Source: Aphelocoma coerulescens (lineage: Eukaryota > Chordata > Aves > Passeriformes > Corvidae). From it: 64,000 nucleotides of DNA. Below, piece after piece: positions 1 to 12,000 of this stretch (the first letter of the stretch is position 1; the number at the start of each line of letters is the position of its first letter). The position numbers and the translations under genes were made by a program. A model generated the notes under the pieces. It did no database searches, had not been told where the DNA came from, and saw only the letters and a program-made list of their open reading frames with translations. The DNA lies in NCBI RefSeq assembly GCF_041296385.1, contig NC_091023.1, forward strand, positions 11,222,924 through 11,286,923, given 5' to 3'.

Positions 1-42
1 CTTTTCTGGCAAGGACAAGGTAATAAACATTCTCCATCCTCT

Positions 43-74
43 CCCCCTGCCCTCTCCCCCCACCTCCCTTGCCC
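43..74 (-). repeat. C-tract cluster with G-quadruplex pattern on minus strand
   Basis: Five C-runs of 5, 3, 6, 3 and 3 bases are separated by 2-4 bases, so the complementary strand fits the usual G3+N1-7 quadruplex pattern. This is a sequence-pattern call only. No gene or promoter is visible next to it. Confidence 0.5.
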
Positions 75-3000
75 AGTTTCAGTCCCTATTTCACTTCAAG
101 GATGCCAAAATCAAATTTTCAGCATCTCCAGGAGTATTATTTCTTCTTCAGACAAAGAGAGGTAAAGTGGCCTTACAGCTTTCATTACCCACTGTTGTAA
201 GACCCCATCTCTTGAGGCACAACCTGTGGGAAATAATGGCAAAGCACACGGGAGAATGGAAGTGATCTGCCCCTCATCTGCTCTGAAGGGAACATGAGCA
301 CCTGAAGAAAGGACTTCTGCAGAGCAGATGTGACAGAGCACAGTGCATGTACATGGTCAAAGTACTTCCCTCATCTCTTAGGGGTAAAATACTATTTTCT
401 GGAAAGCAACCATTGCCCACTGGACGCAATATCTCCTTCAGAGCAATACTCCTGAGTTTTCTTTATTGGTGCACACCAACACACTCTCGTCTGCCAGCAG
501 GAAGAGTCATCCATCTTTTGGAGCTGGTAGAACTGTTGTTTTGAAAGTGTGGTCTCTTACTACAGCTACAGCTTACTACAGCAGCTTTTGGGCCTGTGTT
601 CAACAACAGATAAACTCCTTGTGCCTGCCACTGCCACTTTTCACCTGCTAGATAACCTGTATTTGTATCTGCTCTGTGCAGTTCCTGTGAGTTGTATTGT
701 TTTTATTTAAACTTTTTGTATTTTTGATAGGCACTCAGAGTACTGTGTGCCCTCAGAGCATAGATTCCCACATCACTGTTTCCTCTTTCAACAGCTCCAG
801 TAATGACCCCCAAGTACTCAATCTTGTATGCAGACACAGAGTACAGGAGTTCCACTAATTTCACCAAGTCATGTTGACAGAGACCCATTTATGAAACAGC
901 AAACAAGCAGGAAGTCCAAATGCTAAAGGTGGGCAGTCACATCAGAAATTAGGTCATCTGTACATACCCATAAGTCAGAAAGAACATTCATAAGCTGTGG
1001 AGATGCTACTTGAGATCAGAAACTCACACTTCCTAACACGTAATACTCCAAATATGATCATTGTAGAGTTTTTTAAAGCACCCTCAGTAACTGTTGCTTT
1101 ACAGAAATGTGGGTGGGTTTAGAATTGTAAATTGATCTTGAACGTATTCTAATACTGACATACAAATACAGAGTTTTGTTAGCAGAAATCTGAGCAAAAT
1201 CGTGTGGGAGCTTAATTGTGAAGAAGATAAATATTCTTGCTAAATATTTTTTGTTCTCTGATTACTCTGAACAAAATTTTTTTGTTTTCTGATTACTATT
1301 TTTAATCTGTTAGGGGCATCTACTTACATCATTGAGTCGTATTAACTGGTTATTATTACCTGTTAAAGAAATATAGGAGTTGATATAAAGAGCCAAATCC
1401 ACTGGATGCCAATGTGATTAAAGACTCAACCTTGAAGATGCAGTTACTCTTTCTCTTACAACTCAATCTAAGTATAATCCCATTGGCTTTACAACAGTTA
1501 CTCTGAGTTTACACATGTGGATGTGAATGGACAGTCAAGCAGAGCAAGTGTCAAGCACAACTTAAACAAATAAAATAAACCTAATAGACCTTTCCAAAAC
1601 ATCGTATGACAATTAACAGGGACAACTGTTTGAATCAATTTCATTTCTGCCCAACTGGCACATTTCTTGTTATCAAATTGCAAACAGCTTCTGATCATTA
1701 TAAAACAAGAAGTAAAGGTAAAATGAGAGTTCATAGGATTTATTAACAAGGAGAAAACAAATTCATAGGTGTCAGCATCAAAGCACCTTAAAAAGACAAA
1801 TTTGAATACCTTTGTTTTTGCACTACTTTTGACAGAAAAGTCTGACAGTCCCTGACTGAAATGTCCTGGTTTGGTGTTCACCAGTGCAGCTGGTGTTGGG
1901 CTCAGATCCAATATGGTATTTTGTGAAACACTGCAGAGGGAATGGAATTGCCAGAAGATCTGTGTAACAAGAGGTTTCAGCACAAAGGGGGAGGATTAAT
2001 TGCCCTGTCATATGAAGGACCTAGATGGAAGGATCATAGTCCACTCTCAAGAAATTCGCATCAGTAGCAAGGGGAATTTGGGGAATAGAGAAGGTATTGC
2101 TAATGAGCTCACATTAACTGACCTCAGCTGCAGAAAGCACACCAATGTCACATAAAAACGCTGTTCAGGGATCAGAGTCTGACTAGTATAAAATAGGTGA
2201 GCCTGTGTGAGGTATCAACGCTCATAGGAAAACTCTCTCAAAAGGAAGGGAGATTAAGGCACTTCTCTTTCTTAATAAAGTTTTGAAAACACAAAGGAGG
2301 ATAGCAATATCAGCCCAAATTTAATGAGAGATGGAGACATTCACCAAGATTTCTGACAGAGCCGCCCTTCCCCCAAGCCAAATGAAGCACTGCTGGTTCA
2401 AAACGTCCAAGAGTAGCATATTAATGAGAAACGGTAACTCACATAATCATTTCTCCTCACAGCACGAGCAGTAACTGTTTAGTTACCTTTCCAGGGGTCC
2501 TGCCTGCAATTAGCTCACCCAAATGTTGACCTATAAATAACTGCCAGAAGGAGCTTTTGACAAAGGATCTCAAAGCACTGGACAGCAGGTGAGTGAAGCC
2601 TGGTTTAGACTGTCCTTAGGCACTGCTGACAGGTGACACACTGCAGAAGGAAAAAGATTATTCACTGAGATATGGAGGCTCCTCAGAGCTTGAGCTAGAG
2701 TTACACCCATTAATCACGTTAGTTATACAATGTAATCAGCTGTTAAAATACAGAGCTCCGACTCAAGATAAAACCAGTAAAATTAAACAAGTGAGTGACC
2801 TGGAAGTGCAGTGGCTTGTGACTTGTTTCCCACTGCTCTCCCCTTCTTCCATGAAGTACATGGTCCAGGTGTAATGCTATGCTGCTTATTGCTTTCCACT
2901 AATGGCAGCTGGCACCCAGTAATGCCCTGCACACTCTAGGGTTCCTTTTCCATTCTTCTTAATTAATTTCCTTTTCTACCTTATTAACTTTTATATATAT

Positions 3001-4635
3001 ATATGAAAGTCTAGGGAAAATACCTTGTTCTAAATTGCATATTTTCTTAGATTTCAGTGTATATCAGCATACCATGGGTAGTTCTTTTTCCTTGCAGCTC
3101 TCAGTGAAAATTCCCTGTTTTCAGTGAGTGCAACAGGATTTCAGTCTGTTTGCATTCAATCTAGATGTTTTTCCATGCTTTCCCAAAGTATTAGGAATAG
3201 AGCAGAAAACCCCAAATCACTATTTTCAATATTTACAAGGTGTTCTGGTGTGAAGAATTTATTTGAAACCCCACTAAGTTTTGCCCTCTGGTATATGCCC
3301 AGTTTTAAGCAGAGAATTCAGCTCAGGCTGTCAAGATGGAGTCAAGCAGATGCCAACCTTTGGCTCACATGGATTGGAGCAATACCAGTGGGCAAAAGGG
3401 AAAAGTGAACTGCAGAATTCTATGCACAAGTCTGAGCCACACACAAGTCATGGCTTTTGAAGTTAGGAGCTAGGCAGGATATCACTTGTCTCTTGTACTT
3501 TTAAACATTTCACTTTGCTTACCTTTAGATCAGCTATTTCATTTTCAAAGGATACATGGGTTCAATTACAAATTAACTTTTCCTGCACCTCTAACTTGAC
3601 AGAGCAATTCTTAGTTTCAGCATTGACAAGTTTTTCTGCCTAACAAAATAATTCATTGCAAATGATTTAATATGACCTGAGGAGAATTGTAAGACAATAA
3701 AAATACTGCCTTAAAAAATACAGCGTAGCATTCTCTCTCCCAAAAGGTTACAACAGGATGTGTTTGACAGCCTTGGTTTATAAAATCATTCTGGTAACAC
3801 TTATATGTACAAGAATTGTCAAACTTGGTGTTACTAGAGGTCAATTGTCACGTTCTCACTTAATACAAGTGTAAGATAGAAGTGACAAATTTCATTGTAG
3901 CCTGACAGTTTTAGATGTGCAGTAGATATAATATCAAAAGTATGTCTTACATCAGAAGTGGCATTCTTAACATTTCTCAACTGAATACATATCCTTCACA
4001 ATGTTTTGATCTTCTTGTAGCAGGACATGAAAAATGCACAGGAGAAAGCTGCCTCCTGCTCTAGCAAGCTATTTCCTATGAGCCAAATATTTTAAGTGCT
4101 GCATTCTTTGTTATTTTCGATCAGCACAGTGATAGGAACAAGCCTCAAGAGAGTTCTGGCAGATTCTAGGACAAAGAAATTTTCAAGAAACTATCGAAAT
4201 ACATGGTTTTCTATGTTAGTATCACTCTCTATTTTTTCTTTCTATTTTTTCCCTCTTGCATTATGCTGTACCCTATTAAATGGTCACATGGTTCAAATTT
4301 CTTATTCTCATCCTAGCAGCTGGCAAGGATGAGCTCAACTCTACCTGTATTCATTTTTACAGTGATGCTCTAGTTACCTAAAGAATCATGAAATCCACTA
4401 AATTCTCAGACAGGAGTGATCTGAATAGTTGGTGGAGTCCTTGAATGCCATATCTTCATAAGCTCCCCAAAACTGTGAAAATACCAATGATAAATAGATA
4501 TTTTGCCTTTGCGACTTTTTCAAGGCAACACCATTCTTTGAGTCTAAGGGAAACTGCAGAGCTGGTAGCAGTGACTTACAGATAAGATTCAGTAACTTAA
4601 TCTCTACTAGATATTAGATAAGATGCCCGTGTATG

Positions 4636-4667
4636 TGTGTATATGTATATATATATACATATACACA
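4636..4667. repeat. 32-bp perfect palindrome (TG/TA-rich)
   Basis: The 32 bases read identically on both strands, with no spacer, made of TG/CA and TA steps around a central (TA)n core. This can extrude as a cruciform or simply reflect a microsatellite that grew symmetrically. It lies in otherwise featureless DNA. Confidence 0.85.
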
Positions 4668-5107
4668 TTAAAGATTCCAGAATTATTGACACAATGAATT
4701 GCTTGCCATATTCAGATTGATTATGACTTGGACAATAATATCGTTTCTCAGAAACTTAATATAGGAGTGAACAATATATTTCCAGGAATAGTTAAAGAAA
4801 AAGGTTTGATATTTCACCTCATAGATAGATGGAAATCATGCTGATGCCCAAATCCTAAAATCTTTTAAAAGGACAAAAATGTAAAATCAGTTGTACAGCA
4901 GCGTCTGTTTTACCTCACATATTATATTATTACCAGCAAACTGTGAAGAATCTTTTTGGGGTTTTTTGGGGTGTTTTTTTGGTTTGGGGGAGTTTTGTGG
5001 TGTTTTTGCATATATTCCAAAAATATAGGAGAAAGTTTTGATTCTAACAAAATAAAATTAAACACCTGATATTTTACTGAGGGGAAATTCCATCATAAGA
5101 TGTTGCA

Positions 5108-5158
5108 GTTGAAGCAGATGATCATTGTAAGTCCCTCCCAACTGAAATCACTTATCCT
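5108..5158 (+). mobile_element. Diverged CR1 LINE 3'-end fragment
   Basis: The stretch follows the CR1 3'-terminal pattern (GTTGgaacTAGATGATCtttaaGGTCCCTtCCAACc...): GTTG, AGATGATC, GTCCCT and CCAAC are retained in order with the right spacing. The terminal 8-bp repeat has decayed. It is much older than the four clear copies in this window and only about 50 bases are recognisable. Confidence 0.5.
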
Positions 5159-6787
5159 AACAAATTACTTTATTGGCTAGTCAGTAAAACCCTTAGAGTC
5201 CATGAACATTTGTGATGGCTCTTGGCAAACCTGAGAAAGGAGATCTCTTTGTATCAGGGAGGCTGAAGACAGCCTCAGCAGGGCATTGCCCTGCCTGTGT
5301 GGATATAGCACTCAGGTCAATTAAAATTCAGTTGCTTTGGAGACAGAGAACTGAAATGTTTCCTGCACAGGGACACAGAAAGGCCCAAGGAGCTGTACTT
5401 CACATGCCCTGGACAGTCAAAGCCACTCCATATCTGGCTAAGGCAAATTAGCCAGATAGGAAAGGACAAGAGAAACGGTCTCTATCCTGAAAGAAAATAT
5501 GAACACTGTAAGTATCTTTCAAAGGGGTGACACAGCAAAGATTGTCAGAGGATTACTGCAGTCTTAATGGAGACAAATCAGGAGTTTGGAACTATGAGCA
5601 GCAAAGGAAGAGCTGGAGGCAGGCACACCCGAGTCTTCAAGATGTGAGGCACCAGTTATAAATGAAACAACTCTCTTGTCTAGATTATTGCTAGATATCA
5701 GGAAAACATCACTCAGAATGAATTATTTCAGTCTAGAATATGGGAAGGATTATTTTTTAAACTACAGGATTTTTTTAGCTAAAGTTGCCCATTAAAAATT
5801 TCCAGCCTTCCTATTAACTACAGTATGTCTTTGCGATTAATTACAGCATGTGGCAGCAATATACACTGTGATACATATATTTTTCAGAAAGGAAAAGAAG
5901 CCAGATGATCCAGCAGAGCAGTGCAGTCACGTCCCCAGCAAGCACCACTGCTCAAGACCATCTGCCTTGGCAGAGTATTAAGGACCCTCACTCAAGAGTG
6001 AGACAGTGGCTAAGCAAAATCTTTTGGTTATGAATCCTACAAGAGCAAAGCAAACTTTTCAAGCTAATATTTGAAATAACTTTACAGGTAAAGAAGAAGA
6101 AGCAACAAGAACATATTAGCATTTCTTTGATATATATTTGCCAAATGAATAATTTTTCTTCATGCTTCTTTAAAAAGGACTGTGATTACCACATCCCATT
6201 TTCATATTCAAAAAAAGTGAAGCATGGAAACTTTCCTTTGGAGCACTGAAATGTGGCATTAATACTTACAAGGCTGTTTTCCTAATTTTCTTGAAAAATA
6301 TTTATAATAAGTAGCAGTTTTTCTCAAAAGAAAATAAGTTCCTTACCCATTCACTGAGAAATTATCACACTAAGGAGAGTCTTTTTCAAGCAAACCTCCC
6401 ACATCAGCCACTGAAGCAGCTAAAACCTGCACACTCCTTTTCAGCAGCCCAGCTCACTCATTCCTCCCAGCTGAGGAAAGCTGTGTGCACTGGACTAGGG
6501 AGTTCAGTGTATTTTTCAGTGTGAGCATTTATTTTCTGGTCTGTGCAATTCTAACCTGTCTGCTCTCACGAACATTATGGGACTCTGACAATTTCTAATG
6601 ATGACAAAGTAATTCAGCACTGTCTGGGTTTATTCCTCCAGGAATACGCTGCTTTAGCAGAAGCACATTTGCAATGTGCATGACCCCTGCTCTCCTTCAT
6701 AAATCTTTCTGACAAAACGAAGAGCCAGGGTAGCATTTGGAATGGGAGCAGTATCAACTGCTGCATCTTCCTGCTTTAGGAACTGGT

Positions 6788-6886
6788 AAAAAATCTCAGA
6801 TGTATTTAATCTGGTATAAAAGACATTATTTCCATTTTTAAAAAATCTCAGATTATTTAATGCAGTCTAAAAGGCATTATTTCATA
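6788..6886. repeat. Diverged two-copy tandem repeat, unit about 52 bp
   Basis: Two successive units begin with AAAAAATCTCAGAT, pass through TATTTAAT and a TAAAAGRCATTATTTC block, and differ by a few substitutions and small indels. The first unit begins at 6788 and the second at 6840. This is a local tandem duplication that has since drifted. Confidence 0.75.
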
Positions 6887-9069
6887 AAGCTACCAAGCAA
6901 ATCAGAAAAGCCCAAGAGAGCCAGTTCATTCAGGAGGTGAAAGCTAAAGGCAGGGCTCATTTCAGATGGAATTGTGGGTCTGAGGTGGTCTCAAAAGAAA
7001 CATAATCACTAGTACAAAACTGATACTTCTAGAAACATTGGCTGAGGTCCATGGGGCCACTGTGTCTGCAACAGGAGGGGAAGAAAAGCTTCCTTAACAT
7101 TAAATCTGTCTTTCAGAACTTCTGGGGTGGGGCATTTCATTACTGGTGCAATGTAGAGTAGCCCCCAGACAGTTCTGCCTCTCCATGGTCCTTTCAGACA
7201 TTACGAGCAGCCAAGAACAACTGAAGGACTGAGTAACAACCAGCATTAACAGCAAAATAAAGTTGGATAATGTAGGTAAAAACCTTATACTAATGAGCAG
7301 GACATTCTAGGAAATAATGATTTTTAATAATGGCCACATGCCATGAAGATCCAGTCTGGGTCACCTTTTACACACCCACCTCTGCCACAGTAGGACAGGG
7401 ATACAACTGCTGCCAAGAATGTTGAAGGCAGCTTCTCTGATCTTCTGTGTGGAACTTCAGCCCCATACCCGGAAAGTTTCTGACATCATTCTAAAAAATT
7501 TCCTTTGTATCTTTCTATTGAAAAACTAAAGGGCTGAAAATAAAATGTAATTCTTTTCTTATTTCTGCATTTTCAAATTTTGTGAGCATCTCCTTCCACA
7601 GTTCCTGATGGAGCATGGGCTGGAAGGCCTCTCATCTGTTTAATCATCCAAGCAGAAGCAGCATTCATTCTTTGAGCATGAACCCCAGCCTTCTGCTCTA
7701 AAGCAATACAATTGCTTTTCTCTGCATCACAGAGAGATTCATATTTATTCAAATCCATACTTTTTTATTTATTTGGCTGGTAGAATTAAACTGAGAGAAT
7801 CAAATACAAATCTAGAGCCTGCAAAGCACTCCTTAATTGAAGAGAGCCTCCATTTGTGTTTACACAGCATGTTTTAAATTCTTTGTTATTGGTTTTAAAC
7901 AGCGCTATTGATAAAAATTGCAAACTGAAAAATTAGACCTGAGCACATTTCTGACTTTTAGGGAAGCTTTGACTGACAATGCAAGATGTTGTAGCCTGTC
8001 AGACCCTGTTTCCTTAAAACATTCTTAGAAGACTTATCTATAAAAGCCCTTCAAGCTTGGAGTCTTACATATTGAGTTCTGAGCTGAACTTTCTCGTGTG
8101 GATTTATCACTAATTACCATCCCGGTGGGAGGTTTTGGGGGGGAAAAAATTCCCATACATATTCTGAGAAACCAAATGCTTTTGTATACAAAAGGAACTG
8201 TATTTTTTAGCTACTACTGCTCTTACAGAAGTATGGGCAAATAGTGGAAATAATGTCTACACTCTGGTTACACAAGCAAGCTATTTTAATTGTTGCTATT
8301 GGAAGACAAGTACCAGCATACTACATCTGAAATCATCTGGAAAAATGTATTCTTTGGCTTTTTTTCCATTGAATGAAATGTTGTTTAAAACAGAGAAAAC
8401 AGTTCTACTTCCTGGTATGTTTTTAGTGTGTCTTCAGGGCATTGCTATTTATTCTGCAAGGTCAGAGTAACTGTATGCTATTCATTTCCCTGAATTTTTG
8501 AAATAGGGCCTAGCATCTATCAATTAAAGTGACAGATGGACTTTTGTCTATTGTAAGCTACAATCACTGATATTTCAGAACTATTTGCTTTTACATCAGT
8601 TCTCTACTTGTCTATTTTTCTTAATTATGGCTTCAGAGACAGTTTAACAAATTCAAAAATGCAAAAAACAAGAAAAGGTCCAGGTTAAAAAGTAATAGTT
8701 GAGTAAGAATAGTTATAAAAATAAATAATGAAAACAACTAAAAGCTAAAATGCAACATTCTGGTTTCCTCTAATGGCCAAATAGTGCTAAAAAAGGATTT
8801 CTCCTTTAAAACATCTCCAGGCTTTTGATACCTGAGCAAAGTATTGATGGCTGCACATTGAAAAATGGATTTAATTAGTTTTTGGGCCAGGTTGTGTGCA
8901 TACTGGAGAACTACTGAGAAAATGTTTAATGGATGAAGACTGGGAAGGTCAGGAAATCTTCATTGCATATTTTTTTAAACCTTTGGTCTTGCCATGATTG
9001 CCATCACAGATATATTCAAATTGCCATCCTGATGTTTTTGCTCATCCAAACTGGCATCCCTATTACTAT

Positions 9070-9097
9070 TACATCCCTATTACTAAATAGGGATGTA
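9070..9097. repeat. Short hairpin, 11-bp perfect stem
   Basis: Arms TACATCCCTAT (9070-9080) and ATAGGGATGTA (9087-9097) are perfect inverted repeats around a 6-base loop. No T-tract or coding region adjoins it, so there is no reason to call a terminator or RNA gene. A further direct copy of CATCCCTATTACTA lies just upstream, pointing to local duplication. Confidence 0.75.
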
Positions 9098-12000
9098 CTA
9101 TTTTCAGATTTACTATCTGAGAGTTATGACTAATAGAGGACAAGGAACCAGTCAGAAGACAGTGACTTGCTGGGGCATTTCTGGGAAAGCAGTCTCAGCA
9201 TAATTTTATTGTGCACATTTGGAGGATGTGGTCACTGCCTACCCTGTGGCAAGTTCCCCTTTCACATCCTCAGATGTGGATAGTTTGAACCACTTTTTTG
9301 AGACCTATTTCAGTGTCTCTTCCCCATCCCCAGTGCTAACAGCCTCCCCAGTCTTTACAATGTCTGACAAGTCCATAAAATTATGTGGGCTATAGAGGTG
9401 TATGGGGAAGTCTCCTGGTCCTGTGTCAGCAATGCCATGCTGTGTATTCTCTGGGGTAACAGCAGCCCCACGTTTGCCCTAGAGCCAACAGCAGGGATAT
9501 TACAGTGGCTCTGGACTCCTCTAAGGGTCACAGCCCCTATCATTACCCCAAGAGAGTGTAGAGCTGTAGATTGCCGTGTAGAGGCCATGTGTTCTGCTTA
9601 TACCTATAAAACTGGATTATGTGTGACACCCACACTGCTGCTTGAGTTAGCACTGCCCTGATCAACAGATGAAGCAGCCCAGTTCTGCAGTTCCAGCTCC
9701 TCCTCCTCTGTACAGACACTGTTTTTGAAGTTTAACTTTGGGAAAAGATGAAACAGAGAACATTTGAAATAACACTTTTATCATAAAATGAGACTTCTTT
9801 ATTAGCACAACAGACTCTATCCAATATCAGGTAACTCCCTTTTGTCCAGTGTGGTGAAGGACAGCAAGGGAGAATGAACTGGATGAAGTGGGAAGCTGTG
9901 CTCATTTAGTTCAAAAAGCCTCTCAAATACCAGCCTTGCACAAGTCCTGTCTTCTCCTGAGAACTTCATCCCAGTTAGGATGTTTGGAAGTTATATCTAG
10001 TGTAAAGATAATTTTAGAATGGTTTAACCACCTGTGGTTTAAGCTCTATTAGCCAGTCTAATAACTAGTAGTGCTATCATTGATGCTGAACATTTAATTA
10101 AGAGCAATTTCTGATTACTTACTGCAGTGGTTGGGACCATGAAAGAGGTGATGTGCCAGCATTCCAACTTGATACTTGAGGCTGTTTGGACACTGTGGGA
10201 CCCATCCTCCAGTTCCACAAAGCAGGCTGAGCAGAAGGGTGTGAGAGCAAATTCCCCAAACTTGGCATACATAGATCATGGACAAAAGATTGCAAAACAT
10301 CTACAACAGGTAAAGAGACAGAAGAGATGGCAAGAGAGCACGAAACATCCTGGAACAAACAGATGCTGCAAAGTCCATATTTTAGTGTGAGTAATATAAT
10401 AAATGGAAAAACAGGCAGACTGATAGGAATAGAGCAATATAAAGGAGTCAGTACAAAGTAAATAAGGCAATAAAAATCCATACCAAAACCAAACTAAGTC
10501 CTTCTAAAAGATGCTCTGTATCTAACAGCTACTCAAATGCTGTAAGATATGGGAAGCATCTATGTGTAGCTGTTGGGATTAATCCCTGTATCTAATGTCA
10601 AAAAAGATTTTTCAAGTGTGCTTTGCTTTTGCACCAGTGCAAAAGGCTGCCAGTGCACGACTAAATAAGTATTCACATGTTATTTAAAAATAATTTTTAT
10701 CTCTTGGGTAGTTCTATCCTGTATTACCATATGAATGTAAACCAGCTGACATTGTGATGAATTGGAAGAGGTTTCTTAGGCATTTATTAGGTATTTTGTT
10801 ATATTTACTATTTGAAAATATTTTCAGTGTTGTGCTGGAATTCTGGATAGCCAAATAAATAGGTAGCAATCTAAGTCTGAAAAAAACCAGTCCACAATAA
10901 CCTGCAGACTCTAAAGTACTGCCACCTATCAAAAAAAACCCTAGAGAATTCAGATGCAAAAGAAAGGCATTTTTTTGATACTCAGGATCTCACAAAACCA
11001 GCCACTTTAAGCCTGGGGAGGAAATGACGGAGTAGCTTAACGACCTTAACATTTCATAAATGGTATCAGTGGACCCTGCAAGGGAGTCACTACATTTGTA
11101 ACACTTTTCCTTAGTGCAATATTGAAATTGAGAGTTACTGCAAAAAACACTGCTGGCCTGGCGATTGTGCAGTATTTTGATGGATTTAGATGAGATTTGG
11201 ATTTAGAGAGAGAAAACTGGGAAAAGATGCCTGTGTAATTTAAACTGTGATTGCTGAGCAGAACAACATCCCAGCTATAAAGCTGTAAAAGGAAAAACAA
11301 AGGTTCTGATATTTCCCTCACTAGAAACATAAGTAGTGTGGGACTGAGGCAAGGAAAGAAACAAAACAATCAATTCAATATTCAAACAAAAACCAAACAA
11401 ATAAAAAATACTCTTTTCATGACACAGAGCAAAATTTCATGACAAACATGCTTGTATCATCTTGAAGTGATTTGAAGTCATAAGATTCATGCTATGAAGA
11501 TGAAAGACAGCAATAAAAGCAGTTATCACTAGGACTCTCTGCCCAGAGCAGGATATGACTTGTCCTGTTCTCCCTCCCAGCTCCTTGTAGCCTTCAATCA
11601 AGGGTGGCCAGCCTGGCCAGAGTACCCATGTGGAAAGGTGGGAAGAACAAAAGCCAGCTCAGACTGAGGAATTTTGCAAGTTACAGGGTTGTGTCAGCAG
11701 CCTAAGCACATACCAACTGTTGTTACTTGCTGGTCTGGGAACAATAAATCACTGTCCAGCTCCACAGTTCTTCCTCAACACTATACAAGGCCATTGCTAT
11801 CCTGGATTAACAGATCCATCAGCAGTTTCCATGAGGCACATCCTCTGTTCCAGCAGAGGTGAACACAAATGCCTAAGCTGGAATTCTAGCAACAGTGGAG
11901 GAGATGGCACAGCAATACAGAGGAGGCTGTAGAACAATAAAATGCTCTTTATTTCACCCCCATGCAGTGCCCCAGGCTCTGATCCACAGCAGTCACCCTT

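Larger units (their letters stand above)
1..5107. other. Non-coding stretch, no gene recognised
   Basis: All frames are closed by frequent stops. The longest open frame (161 codons, minus strand, 1498-1983) has the skewed Phe/Cys/Leu-rich composition of translated A+T-rich DNA, and I recognise no motif in it. Small structured items inside are a C-tract cluster at 43-74, a short (TA)n run at about 2992-3004, a perfect palindrome at 4636-4667 and a T/G-rich low-complexity patch at about 4955-5005. No promoter, RNA gene or mobile element was recognised. Confidence 0.6.

Noticed and set aside
1498..1983. 161-codon minus-strand open frame
   Set aside because: Composition (Phe, Cys, Ser, Leu) is typical of translated A+T-rich non-coding DNA. 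No motif, splice site or related open frame supports a gene.
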